Source: Chloroflexota bacterium (GTDB lineage: Bacteria > Chloroflexota > Anaerolineae > Anaerolineales > Anaerolineaceae). From it: a stretch of DNA of 38,791 bases. The notes below the pieces were generated by a model. That model did not search any database. It saw only the letters and a list, made by a program, of their open reading frames with translations, and was not told the DNA's origin. Each line of letters opens with the position of its first letter. Within the stretch, counting starts at the first letter, position 1. This document shows, in pieces, positions 7,908-15,168 of this stretch. The stretch lies in contig JAEKNU010000042.1 of the NCBI GenBank assembly GCA_016838895.1, forward strand, positions 1 through 38,791, given 5' to 3'. Made by a program: the position numbers and the translations under genes.

Positions 7908-8930
7908 TTATTGCTTGCATCCACAGGAGTGACGAAGCATTAAGCGGGTGGGTAGTAAAATATTCTGTTGAACTTCTTTGCCGTTCATGCGTTGTATCAG
8001 AGTTTCCACTGCCAGTTTGCCAACTGCTTCGGTGGGTGCCTGAACAGTTGTTAATGGGGGTGAAAAATGTGCAGCGAAGTACACATCGTCAAAACCTACC
8101 AGTGAGACATCTTCAGGTACACACACTCCGGTTTCTTTGAGGGCTGCAAAAGCACCGAAGGCAGATCCGTCATCCGCACTGAAGACAGCATCAAACTCGA
8201 TTCCCTTGTGGATCAGATTGCGAATGGAATCAGCAGCAACTTCAAAGAGGAAATCACCTCTTGCAATAAGCTGCTCATCGTAAGGAAGGCCGTTTTGCTG
8301 TAATGCCTGTCGATATCCTTGCTCACGCTGGATGCTGTCATGTGTGTTTTGCGGCCCACGTAAGAAAACGATATTTCGACGCTGATGAACCTGAATTAGA
8401 TGTTCCACAATTTGCCTGGCCCCGTTTTTGTTATCAATGTTGATACTGGGTAAAGGAATATCATCAGGCGGGTTTTGATAGATCAACACGCAAGGGAAAT
8501 TGCTTTGAGTAAGATAATGTAATTCTTCATGATTCAGGCTATCTGAAAATACCAGGAGACCATCTGTATTATGATCCCCCAGGGTTTTATATCCCTGGTT
8601 TTGGTGTTGAAAATGAGTGGTATGAATAAGAAGGTTATACCCGGCCAGCGCGGCAGCCATTTCTATCCCACGCAGCAAGGGTACAAAGAATACTTCACTG
8701 ATCCCAGGAACGATCAAGCCAATGGTATTGTTTTTCTTGCCTGCCAGAGATTGAGCCGCTGAGCTAGGCACATAGTGCAGGGCTACGATGGCTTTTTGCA
8801 CTTTCTCAAGCGTTTGCGGATTGACCACCGCTGTTCGGTTAATCACCCGGCTGACAGTGGCTGAAGAAACGCTAGCCATTCTGGCAACATCATTGATGGT
8901 GGCATTACGATTTTTGGATATTTGAGACAT
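7908..8930 (-). CDS. LacI-family transcriptional regulator
   Basis: A 340-residue LacI-family protein. The N-terminal helix-turn-helix and hinge (roughly residues 10-60) read ATINDVARMASVSSATVSRV and SAAQSLAGKK, followed by the periplasmic-binding-protein-like effector domain: IGLIVPGISEVFF, DGLLVFSDS, AVFSADDGSAFG and VSLVGFDDV. A GTG at 8939 is in frame, but GGAG abuts it, while ATG 8930 has a 10-base spacing, so 8930 is preferred. It is the first gene of the operon with GH4, deacetylase and kinase. A perfect operator sits in its own promoter, so it likely represses itself and the operon until a sugar effector binds. Confidence 0.92.
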   Translation of the reverse strand: MSQISKNRNATINDVARMASVSSATVSRVINRTAVVNPQTLEKVQKAIVALHYVPSSAAQSLAGKKNNTIGLIVPGISEVFFVPLLRGIEMAAALAGYNLLIHTTHFQHQNQGYKTLGDHNTDGLLVFSDSLNHEELHYLTQSNFPCVLIYQNPPDDIPLPSINIDNKNGARQIVEHLIQVHQRRNIVFLRGPQNTHDSIQREQGYRQALQQNGLPYDEQLIARGDFLFEVAADSIRNLIHKGIEFDAVFSADDGSAFGAFAALKETGVCVPEDVSLVGFDDVYFAAHFSPPLTTVQAPTEAVGKLAVETLIQRMNGKEVQQNILLPTRLMLRHSCGCKQ

Positions 8931-8944
8931 GATAAACACACTCC

Positions 8945-8960
8945 ATGTAAGCGCTTACAT
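8945..8960. promoter_or_regulatory. LacI-family operator (perfect 16-bp palindrome)
   Basis: ATGTAAGCGCTTACAT, a perfect palindrome with the central CG step and the TGTAAGCGCTTACA core typical of LacI/CcpA-type sites. It lies between the -10 box and the ribosome site of the LacI gene, covering the expected transcription start, so bound repressor would block the whole four-gene operon. Confidence 0.88.
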
Positions 8961-8964
8961 TAAT

Positions 8965-8993
8965 AGTATATATTAGTTTGATTGGAAATACAA
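8965..8993 (-). promoter_or_regulatory. Promoter of the LacI-GH4-deacetylase-kinase operon
   Basis: On the minus strand: TTGTAT (8993-8988), a 17-base spacer and TATACT (8970-8965). The operator at 8945-8960 begins 4 bases after the -10 box. Confidence 0.65.
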
Positions 8994-9048
8994 GGAAAAA
9001 CAAAAAAGGGATGTTGTTTTTCATAGGACTTTGAAACAATTTATTTGA

Positions 9049-9084
9049 ATAGACCTGCCAGGTTTTTAAATCTGGCAGGTCTAT
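9049..9084. repeat. Intergenic 36-bp near-perfect palindrome (REP-like)
   Basis: Arms ATAGACCTGCCAG (9049-9061) and its reverse complement (9072-9084) match over 13 bp, and the inner bases add a G-T pair and three A-T pairs, so almost all 36 bases pair. No U-run follows on either strand, which argues against a simple terminator. It lies between divergent promoters, where no terminator is expected. The GACCTGCCAGG-type core suggests a dispersed intergenic repeat, but only one copy is in this window. Confidence 0.6.
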
Positions 9085-9105
9085 GGATATTAATAAAATA
9101 TTGAC

Positions 9106-9134
9106 TTGACAAATCAATCCATGTTATTTAATAT
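9106..9134 (+). promoter_or_regulatory. Promoter of the ferredoxin-nitroreductase / PadR operon
   Basis: Consensus TTGACA at 9106-9111, a 17-base spacer and TAATAT at 9129-9134. It is followed by AT-rich inverted repeats up to the ribosome site. Confidence 0.7.
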
Positions 9135-9164
9135 ATAAATAGTTATATATAATAAAATATATAA
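9131..9164. promoter_or_regulatory. Alternating AT-rich repeats, possible PadR operator
   Basis: The 8-mer ATATATAA occurs at 9131-9138 and 9157-9164 and its reverse complement TTATATAT at 9143-9150, giving two overlapping inverted repeats with spacers of 4 and 6 bases. The array overlaps the -10 box and the transcription start. PadR proteins bind inverted repeats at such places, but the usual ATGT-N8-ACAT form is not present, so assignment is tentative; AT-rich chance similarity is possible. Confidence 0.4.
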
Positions 9165-9177
9165 TAGAAGAGGTGCT

Positions 9178-10068
9178 ATGGAATCAAATTGGCTGGTCAA
9201 TCAAGAACTTTGTAAACGCTGCGGTAGTTGTGTGGATGTTTGCCCGAACCGTATTATTCAATTCAATGATGAAGGGCATATATTCTTTCGAGAAGATCGT
9301 AAGTGGGAGTGTTTTCAATGTGGTCATTGTATGGCGATTTGCTCAACGAAGGCGGTCCAGGTCCCCGAATTATCCTATGAAAATGATTTTTATGCTGTAG
9401 ATGATTCACAGGACAATGCCTACCGGGCGTATGATAATCTGATCCGTACCCGCAGGGCGATACGTAATTTTAAACAAAAACCAGTCCCCAGAGCATTGTT
9501 AGAAAAAGTGGTAGATGCAATCCAGCTGGCTCCCCCAGGGTTTCCACCCTGCAAAACAGAATTGACCATTGTACAGGATATGGCATTAATACATCAGGCG
9601 CAGCCGATGATGATTGTATTCTATGAAAAACTGGTGAAAATGTTGAAACATCCTATCGCAAAACAATTCATCAAAAAGAGTGCCGGACGGGAAAAATATA
9701 TTACCCTGCAAAATCATTTGCTGCCCCTGATGGAGGAACGTCTGCCGGATTTGAAATCCGGAAAGGAGGATACCATCCTGCGAAATGCACCGGCAATGAT
9801 CCTTTTCCATGCCAATCGCAATACTGAAAACTATCGTGCTGATTTGTATATTGCCGTAACTTTTGGGTTGTTGGCTGCTCATGCATTGGGTTTAGGTGCA
9901 ACTGCGATGGATATTATCCCTCCATCCATTGAAAAAGACACAACTTTGCGTGCCCTGTTTCAGATACCAGCAGAAAATGAGGTCGTAGCCAGCATGATAT
10001 TGGGATTTCCAAAATACAAATATCAACGAGGCATCAAACGTGAGTTGCCCAGTATTCAGTGGGTATAA
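9178..10068 (+). CDS. Ferredoxin-nitroreductase fusion protein
   Basis: A 296-residue fusion. Residues 1-60 are a two-cluster ferredoxin: C12-x2-C15-x2-C18-x3-C22 followed by Pro, and C45-x2-C48-x2-C51-x3-C55. From about residue 80 a nitroreductase domain follows, opening with IRTRRAIRNFKQKPVP, then APPGFPPC, AVTFGLLAAHALGLGATAMDI and VVASMILGFPKYKY. Such proteins pass electrons from 4Fe-4S clusters to FMN and are common in strict anaerobes; the substrate is unknown. The ribosome site AGAGG is 4 bases before ATG 9178. The PadR gene begins 9 bases after its stop, so the pair forms an operon under the promoter at 9106-9134. Likely cytoplasmic. Confidence 0.9.
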   Translation: MESNWLVNQELCKRCGSCVDVCPNRIIQFNDEGHIFFREDRKWECFQCGHCMAICSTKAVQVPELSYENDFYAVDDSQDNAYRAYDNLIRTRRAIRNFKQKPVPRALLEKVVDAIQLAPPGFPPCKTELTIVQDMALIHQAQPMMIVFYEKLVKMLKHPIAKQFIKKSAGREKYITLQNHLLPLMEERLPDLKSGKEDTILRNAPAMILFHANRNTENYRADLYIAVTFGLLAAHALGLGATAMDIIPPSIEKDTTLRALFQIPAENEVVASMILGFPKYKYQRGIKRELPSIQWV

Positions 10069-10077
10069 GGGAGTAAA

Positions 10078-10629
10078 ATGCTTAAATTTGCACTTTTGGG
10101 TTTTTTGAGCTACGGTCCGATGACTGGATATGAATTGAAGCAGCGCATGGATCGTTCCACCACGCATTTCTGGCATGCCAAGCAAAGCCAGATTTATACC
10201 ACGTTGAAAGCGATGGAAAAAGATGGATTGGTTGAATCCGTGATTCGGGAACAGCGTGAACGACCGGATCGACGTGTCTATGTGATTACGCCAGTTGGTA
10301 CGAAAGAACTGCAGAAATGGCTTGCTGAACCGCTTACAGAACTTAGCCCCAAGAAAGAGCATCTGGTTTTAAAAATGTTTTTCTCGGCTCATCAGGATAA
10401 ACAAACTACATTGACCCAATTATATACACAATTGGATTTGCATCAGAAACAATTAGTGCAGTACCAGCAACGCGCAGTCAAGGATATTGAGCAAGCAGCC
10501 ATTGAATTCCCTCAATTGACCGGCGATGTAAAGATGTGGAAAGCGACTCGGAAATTTGGTGAGCGCTATGAGGAAATCTATGTGGAATGGATTGAGGAGA
10601 TGATCAGCTTGATAAATGAATCATCCTAA
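10078..10629 (+). CDS. PadR-family transcriptional regulator
   Basis: A 183-residue PadR protein with C-terminal extension (PadR subfamily 1 length). The winged helix spans residues 1-90: ALLGFLSYGPMTGYELKQRM, QIYTTLKAMEKDGLVES, and the wing RPDRRVYVITPVGTKELQKWL, all characteristic. The C-terminal helices (about 100-180) would make the dimer. It sits 9 bases after the ferredoxin-nitroreductase gene, with AAGGGAG before its ATG, so it most likely controls that gene and itself, perhaps through the AT-rich repeats at 9131-9164. PadR regulators often sense phenolic or drug-like compounds; the ligand here is unknown. Its stop lies 24 bases from the convergent methyltransferase stop. Confidence 0.92.
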   Translation: MLKFALLGFLSYGPMTGYELKQRMDRSTTHFWHAKQSQIYTTLKAMEKDGLVESVIREQRERPDRRVYVITPVGTKELQKWLAEPLTELSPKKEHLVLKMFFSAHQDKQTTLTQLYTQLDLHQKQLVQYQQRAVKDIEQAAIEFPQLTGDVKMWKATRKFGERYEEIYVEWIEEMISLINESS

Positions 10630-10653
10630 TTATTATCAAGGGAAATGAAATTA

Positions 10654-11430
10654 CTATTTCTGTATTTGTAAAATGATTCCAAGCCCGCGAGCAGATAATT
10701 GCTGCAGTGTGGTCGGAAAGGTCAGGCATTGATCGCCACGTGTTGTGAACCAGCGGATGGCATCATATTGATCCATTGAATTTAGCGCATCAGAATCTGA
10801 CATCCAATAGGTTGTGAAATTCGCTCTTAGCGTTTTATTATGAAAATTTGAAGGCGTATTGGAAAATAATCCGCTGAAATACCAGAAAATCCGTATTGGC
10901 ATGTAGGATAGCATTTTTATCCATTTGGAATCCAAAAGAGGGATGATTGCTTTATACATTTTTCCCCAAATATTAAAATCAGCATATCGTCGGACAGGAT
11001 ATCCATCAGCCAACCATGGCGCACAATGCCAGGCGGGTGCCAGCAGTAAAAGTCCCCCGGATTTCAAAACTCTTCTAATTTCTTCCAAACCTGATTGGGG
11101 ATCGTGTATATGTTCCAGCACGGCATGCGTCCAGAGCACATCAAAAGTATTATCAGGGAACGGAAGCGCTGTTCCGGAGGCAACGCTGAAGGGTTTATGC
11201 AGATGCTTGCTTGTAGAGAATGAATAGTCAATTGCGAAATACTTTTCTACGCGATCCTGGAAAGCGCCTCTGCCACAACCTAATTCCAGACATTTTTTAT
11301 CTTCTAATTGATATTTTGAGATGAAATTATCCAGAATTGGAAAAAAAGCATGTACTTCCATATCAATGGCGTTTGCATATATTTCATCCTGATATTGATG
11401 TTCATAGAATTGTTTTGACGAGTGGGTCAT
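10654..11430 (-). CDS. Class I SAM-dependent methyltransferase
   Basis: A 258-residue protein with the Rossmann methyltransferase motifs: motif I LELGCGRGAFQDR (about residues 48-60), the acidic turn FAIDYS, GTALPFPDNTFDVLWTHAVL (motif II region) and LEEIRRVLKSGGLLLLAPAW (motif III). This is the Methyltransf_11 type. The later part is aromatic-rich, which may reflect a lipid or large hydrophobic acceptor, though that is only inference. It is the last gene of a leftward run with the DUF4230 gene (51-base gap), PlsC and lipid kinase, so a role in membrane lipid or glycolipid modification is plausible but unproven. Confidence 0.85.
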   Translation of the reverse strand: MTHSSKQFYEHQYQDEIYANAIDMEVHAFFPILDNFISKYQLEDKKCLELGCGRGAFQDRVEKYFAIDYSFSTSKHLHKPFSVASGTALPFPDNTFDVLWTHAVLEHIHDPQSGLEEIRRVLKSGGLLLLAPAWHCAPWLADGYPVRRYADFNIWGKMYKAIIPLLDSKWIKMLSYMPIRIFWYFSGLFSNTPSNFHNKTLRANFTTYWMSDSDALNSMDQYDAIRWFTTRGDQCLTFPTTLQQLSARGLGIILQIQK

Positions 11431-11481
11431 ATGCTTCCATTATTTCAGTTGACTGATAAAGATAAAGACGTTTATGTTTCA

Positions 11482-12177
11482 TTATTTTTCGGTCCTAATA
11501 AACACAACATCTTCAAAACCCAAAGAATCAAAAAATCCTGACATGAAAACTTCTGCATTCTGATTGGCCTGGTCTAGGATGCCATCTTCGATGGCGGCAT
11601 TGTAAATTTCCTGTTCTGCTGCCTGACGGGCTGCAGTTTCCAGTTCAACATACCCTTTATTGAATAGCCCGGTATCACGATCATAAACATATGATTTCTG
11701 ATTATCCAATGAGGTAATAAAAATTTCTGCTTCAGGAAGTTCGATAGTTAGTACACCATTGACCATTTTCATGTTATCCGGATTGAGTTGATTCAAGTCA
11801 ATACCGGCAATCACAACGCCATGGGCAACAAAGAGAATTTTGTCCCCGAATAGGGATTGGAATAATCCCTGATTGACTTCACTAGTGATCACTTTTTCAA
11901 CCGAATACTGGATGGTCTCCAGACGGGCCAATGCACGTACTTCGTGGATGATGGTGATTGGATCAGGAATAATGGTTGGGGTGGGGTGCAGTATTTCGGC
12001 AACCTGTGTACTGATGGCATCATTGGCTTGATTTAATGGTGAAACAGCTTTGCTAATCGTGTTATCAATACTATTGGTGACCGATTGCAGCATCATCCAT
12101 CCGGCAGCTAGAATTATAACTACCAGAAAAGCGATAAAGAAAAATATCTTGCCAAGGTTACTCTTTTTCTCAGTCAT
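11482..12177 (-). CDS. DUF4230-family membrane-anchored protein
   Basis: A 231-residue protein with one N-terminal transmembrane segment (about residues 8-30, IFFFIAFLVVIILAAGWMML) and an outward domain. The stretch ALARLETIQYSVEKVI, then FVAHGVVIAGIDLNQL and a strand-rich core, matches the DUF4230 pattern; function of that family is not established. The C-terminal half is Ala/Glu-rich helix. An ATG 6 bases upstream (12183) is possible, but GGAGG sits right before it, while ATG 12177 has proper spacing. It lies 36 bases after PlsC on the same strand. Confidence 0.7.
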   Translation of the reverse strand: MTEKKSNLGKIFFFIAFLVVIILAAGWMMLQSVTNSIDNTISKAVSPLNQANDAISTQVAEILHPTPTIIPDPITIIHEVRALARLETIQYSVEKVITSEVNQGLFQSLFGDKILFVAHGVVIAGIDLNQLNPDNMKMVNGVLTIELPEAEIFITSLDNQKSYVYDRDTGLFNKGYVELETAARQAAEQEIYNAAIEDGILDQANQNAEVFMSGFFDSLGFEDVVFIRTEK

Positions 12178-12213
12178 TTGCATCCCTCCAAAAAAATACT
12201 TGTTAGTAAACTT

Positions 12214-12900
12214 TTATGCTTTATTTCCATTTAAAAAAGTTAAATAATTCGTCGTTTTTTTTGAGAAATCAGAGTATACACCCCGATACTCTTCCGGTAA
12301 TAAAGAAGCCAATTGATACATACACTCATCCATCACATCCTGGCGATTCTCTTTATTTAAGCTATTGCCTTGCAGGTTCAACTTAAAGGGTTTACCAACC
12401 CGGATGTTAAAAGGCGTCCGCTTAAAGCGTTTGAAATTATCCCAAAAATTTTCAGCTCCATAAAATGCAACAGGAACAATGGGTACGTCAGAACGAACGG
12501 CGATCATAGCAGTACCTGGCAGGCCGGTTTGCAATTTACCTGAATAACTTCGTGTACCTTCCGGCGCTATGACCAGGAATTTCCCGGTAGCCAATGCGTC
12601 CAGGGAAGCACGGTATGCTGTCATATCTGCTTCACCACGTCGGATTGGAATAATTTTCCAGACATTAAAAAGGAAACCCTTCAATTTGTTATCCCAGCTT
12701 TCAATTTTGGCTAAAGCCGTGATATCTCTTGGAAGAAGATGCGTATAGAGAACAGGTGCTTCCAAGAAATTGACATGGTTGCTGATGATAATCATGGGTC
12801 CCTGAGTAGGTATTTTATTAAGGTCACCCGCATCAATTCGGCAGACAATCTGTGTCCATGTTTTTATAATGCCATTCACTGCATATGATGCAACGGTCAT
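12214..12900 (-). CDS. 1-acyl-glycerol-3-phosphate acyltransferase (PlsC-like)
   Basis: A 228-residue acyltransferase. Motif I reads NHVNFLEAP at residues 41-49, that is His42-x4-Glu47, where the family usually has His-x4-Asp. Motif III is APEGTRS (112-118) and the phosphate-binding region around IPIRRGE is at 84-90. The enzyme would transfer an acyl chain to lysophosphatidic acid or a related lipid at the membrane. The start overlaps the lipid kinase stop (ATGA-type overlap, 12897-12900), so the two are translationally coupled. The Asp-to-Glu change in the catalytic dyad is unusual for the family and worth checking, though Glu may still work as the partner of His. Confidence 0.85.
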   Translation of the reverse strand: MTVASYAVNGIIKTWTQIVCRIDAGDLNKIPTQGPMIIISNHVNFLEAPVLYTHLLPRDITALAKIESWDNKLKGFLFNVWKIIPIRRGEADMTAYRASLDALATGKFLVIAPEGTRSYSGKLQTGLPGTAMIAVRSDVPIVPVAFYGAENFWDNFKRFKRTPFNIRVGKPFKLNLQGNSLNKENRQDVMDECMYQLASLLPEEYRGVYSDFSKKTTNYLTFLNGNKA

Positions 12901-13835
12901 GCGGCAGGTTCCTCCATGTAAATTATTTCAAGCGCTTTTGGTATCAGTTCAATTTCTAATTGATCACCAGTTACACACAATGTTTCCCCATCAGCATGGG
13001 CGGGTATGGTGCCTTCGATAGTACTGACATGAATCTTACTGGGGTGGAAGTACTTTACTGCCGGATTTTCATGTTGTCTGCCGCTGAAAAATTTTGGAAC
13101 CAGCATTAGGGTTGCCAATCGGCTGAGTTGATTGACCAGACAGATATCAAATTTTCCATCATTCGCAATGCTATTAGGGGCCATCATAAAACCTCCGCCC
13201 ATGCGGACACCGTTCATAATGGACACCATCAATGGATTGACTTCTATGGTTTCATCATCCATTTTAATTTTTAATTGTGGTGCTTTAAAATACAGGAAGA
13301 GTGTCTCAAGCACACCAAAGATATAGGAAGGGAAACCACCCAATTTTTTGTACTTTACCGCCTGGAATCCTACGACTGCATCAAAACCGATCCCAATGCC
13401 ATTGCCAAAGTAACGACCATCCGGATAAAGTCCACCGCGAACAAAACCAATATCAATAGTTTTGATGTTTGGATTAATTAACTGCTCACAGCCTTCTTCA
13501 TATGTCATTGGCATTTTCATACTAAAGGCAAAATCATTGCCCCGACCTACCGGAATAATGCCCATTTTTAATGGTTTTAATCCCATACTTTGAGCCTGCA
13601 TAATGCCATTTATAACTTCGTTGGCAGTGCCATCCCCACCCATTGCAATGACCGCGTCATAACCTTGCTCTATGGCTTCCTGGGTAATTTGTGCTGCATG
13701 CCAGGGATGTTCGGTTGCCTGCATATCGAAAGTGACTTGATGCTTAGTCAGCCACTCTGCGACGACAGGTATCAATTTTTTAGCATTGCCGCCTCCAGAT
13801 ATAGGGTTTACGACGATTTTGTATTTTAAATCCAT
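12897..13835 (-). CDS. Diacylglycerol kinase-type lipid kinase (YegS/BmrU family)
   Basis: A 312-residue lipid kinase of the DAGK catalytic superfamily. It opens with IVVNPISGGGNAKK and has the ATP-binding GGDGTANEVING at residues 66-77, then IIPVGRGNDFAFS, GIGIGFDAVVGF and a C-terminal part ending in HADGETLCVTGD, as in YegS/DgkB. It phosphorylates diacylglycerol or a similar lipid, returning it to phosphatidic acid synthesis. The next gene, PlsC, overlaps it by 4 bases, which supports a role in membrane lipid recycling. It lies 86 bases from the SlyD-like gene, also leftward. Confidence 0.9.
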   Translation of the reverse strand: MDLKYKIVVNPISGGGNAKKLIPVVAEWLTKHQVTFDMQATEHPWHAAQITQEAIEQGYDAVIAMGGDGTANEVINGIMQAQSMGLKPLKMGIIPVGRGNDFAFSMKMPMTYEEGCEQLINPNIKTIDIGFVRGGLYPDGRYFGNGIGIGFDAVVGFQAVKYKKLGGFPSYIFGVLETLFLYFKAPQLKIKMDDETIEVNPLMVSIMNGVRMGGGFMMAPNSIANDGKFDICLVNQLSRLATLMLVPKFFSGRQHENPAVKYFHPSKIHVSTIEGTIPAHADGETLCVTGDQLEIELIPKALEIIYMEEPAA

Positions 13836-13921
13836 TGGCTATTTCTTCCTTGTGCTTTAGTGTATTTTTCTGGCATCTGCTCAATTTTACATGATTTTAT
13901 AGTCATAAATAATTCAGAAAC

Positions 13922-14398
13922 CTATTCATTCGCCTCTTCATCACGAATTTCTTTCTGGGTTGCTTCGCGAATAGAAAGTATTTCTACATCAAAGCGCAGT
14001 GATTTATCCGCTAGTGGATGGTTGAAATCAATGGTTATTTGATCATCAGATATTTCAGTCAACCAGCCGGGTAATTCGTCACCATCTTCATTGACCATCT
14101 GAAGTTCAGCACCAATTTCTAATGGAATTTCAGATGGGAATTCTGATAAGGGCATACTGATAGTGGCATCTTCTTCACGAAATCCATACGCTTCTTCGGG
14201 TGAAACCTCAAAGGTTTTTGTTGCACCTTCAAGGAGTCCTTCTACGTTTTTTTCAAATCCCGGAATAATCTGATTATATCCATGCAAATAGGTCACAGGA
14301 TCAGGGTCACAATTTCCAAGTCTATTATTATCTACGAATAGAGCGTATTGAAGTTTCACAATTTTATTTTTTCCAATCGATATTTTTGTATCGTTCAT
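13922..14398 (-). CDS. FKBP-type peptidyl-prolyl isomerase (SlyD-like)
   Basis: A 158-residue protein with the FKBP domain split by an insert-in-flap (IF) domain, as in SlyD: FKBP strands VKLQYALFVD, the active-site run HGYNQIIPGFEKNVEGLLEG, the IF part YGFREEDATISM through DELPGWLTEIS, and the closing strands DFNHPLADKSLRFDVEIL. It lacks the His/Cys-rich metal tail of E. coli SlyD. It catalyses prolyl cis-trans isomerisation and acts as a chaperone in the cytoplasm. The frame is open upstream to 14527, but those codons do not look like the family, and GGAG is spaced 7 bases before ATG 14398, so this start is chosen. It is divergent from tatA. Confidence 0.9.
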   Translation of the reverse strand: MNDTKISIGKNKIVKLQYALFVDNNRLGNCDPDPVTYLHGYNQIIPGFEKNVEGLLEGATKTFEVSPEEAYGFREEDATISMPLSEFPSEIPLEIGAELQMVNEDGDELPGWLTEISDDQITIDFNHPLADKSLRFDVEILSIREATQKEIRDEEANE

Positions 14399-14490
14399 TT
14401 TTTTCTCCAACACAATTTGGATAATATTTGTAAAATTAACAAAATAATTGTAACATAAACAGGTCTTTGATTCGCATGGACGAATCATTA

Positions 14491-14518
14491 TTGAAGCGCT
14501 TTGAATCAGTGGTATAGT
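14491..14518 (+). promoter_or_regulatory. Likely promoter of the tatA-tatB-like operon
   Basis: TTGAAG at 14491-14496, a 16-base spacer and TATAGT at 14513-14518. A 7-bp inverted repeat TGATTCG / CGAATCA with a 6-base loop (14468-14487) ends 4 bases before it, and could be an operator for this or for the divergent gene. Confidence 0.55.
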
Positions 14519-14566
14519 TAATAACACGGAAGAATTATAAATGATTCTATTTGTAAGGAGATAACA

Positions 14567-14758
14567 ATGATTGGTGGTTTTCGGATAACTGAATTACTCA
14601 TCGTTCTTGGCATCGTTGTAATTTTGTTTGGCGTTGGACGGATTGGCAAAATAGGCAGTGAATTAGGCGCTGGCATAAAAGGGTTTAAAGACAGCCTGCA
14701 AGGAAAAGACGAAGAAGAGGACGAAATCAATAAAGAAAAAACCACAGATATTAAATAG
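14567..14758 (+). CDS. tatA: Sec-independent translocase TatA/E-like protein
   Basis: A 63-residue protein of typical TatA length. It has a short N-terminal membrane helix (about residues 5-22, ITELLIVLGIVVILFGVGRI), then the amphipathic helix with SELGAGIKGFKDSL, and a highly charged acidic tail. This is the standard TatA layout; the protein forms the pore of the twin-arginine pathway for folded proteins. The ribosome site AAGGAG is 7 bases before the ATG. The next gene is TatB-like. TatC is not in the window. Tat signals in two proteins of this window (flavodoxin-like and L,D-transpeptidase) are possible clients. Confidence 0.88.
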   Translation: MIGGFRITELLIVLGIVVILFGVGRIGKIGSELGAGIKGFKDSLQGKDEEEDEINKEKTTDIK

Positions 14759-14787
14759 TAGATTCCTGTTCTGAGGAATAGATTCTT

Positions 14788-15162
14788 ATGGAAATTATCA
14801 ATATTAGTGGTTTGGAATTAATCGTTGTTGCCGTTATTGCACTGATTTTATTGGGGCCGGAAGGTACTATGAAATTCATGCGTGAAGCGGGAAGATTGAT
14901 TCGCAAGGTAGTACGTTCTCCAATTTGGAAGGACATCATGTCTACTTCAAAAGAGATACGCTCTTTTCCGGAAAAAATCGTTAAGGAAGTAGACCTTGAA
15001 GAAGAATTAAAGGAATTTGAAGCCTGGCGAGCAGAAACAAAAGGATTACAAAATAGTTTGAATAAGATTGAATCTGAATTAAATATAAAACCGGCTGATG
15101 TAATTAAATCGGGTATTTTGGATCAGCCGGTTGAAGAAATCTCAAACGAAAAGCCAGAATAA
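14788..15162 (+). CDS. tatB: TatB-like Sec-independent translocase subunit
   Basis: A 124-residue protein with an N-terminal membrane helix (about residues 8-24, LELIVVAVIALILLGPEG) and the Leu-Gly-Pro-Glu motif that marks TatA/B family members, followed by an amphipathic helix (REAGRLIRKVVRSP) and a long charged coiled-coil-like tail. Length and tail fit TatB better than TatA. It would bind signal peptides with TatC. It follows tatA after 29 bases on the same strand. Its stop lies 6 bases from the stop of the convergent gene. The TatB/TatA2 distinction is tentative. Confidence 0.75.
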   Translation: MEIINISGLELIVVAVIALILLGPEGTMKFMREAGRLIRKVVRSPIWKDIMSTSKEIRSFPEKIVKEVDLEEELKEFEAWRAETKGLQNSLNKIESELNIKPADVIKSGILDQPVEEISNEKPE

Positions 15163-15168
15163 ATATAT

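Noticed and set aside
9586..9901. Antisense open frames inside the ferredoxin-nitroreductase gene
   Set aside because: They have no ribosome site or recognisable motif and lie fully inside a well-supported gene.
14399..14527. N-terminal extension of the SlyD-like gene to 14527
   Set aside because: The extra 43 residues have no resemblance to the family, and a good ribosome site precedes ATG 14398; the extension also covers the divergent promoter region.
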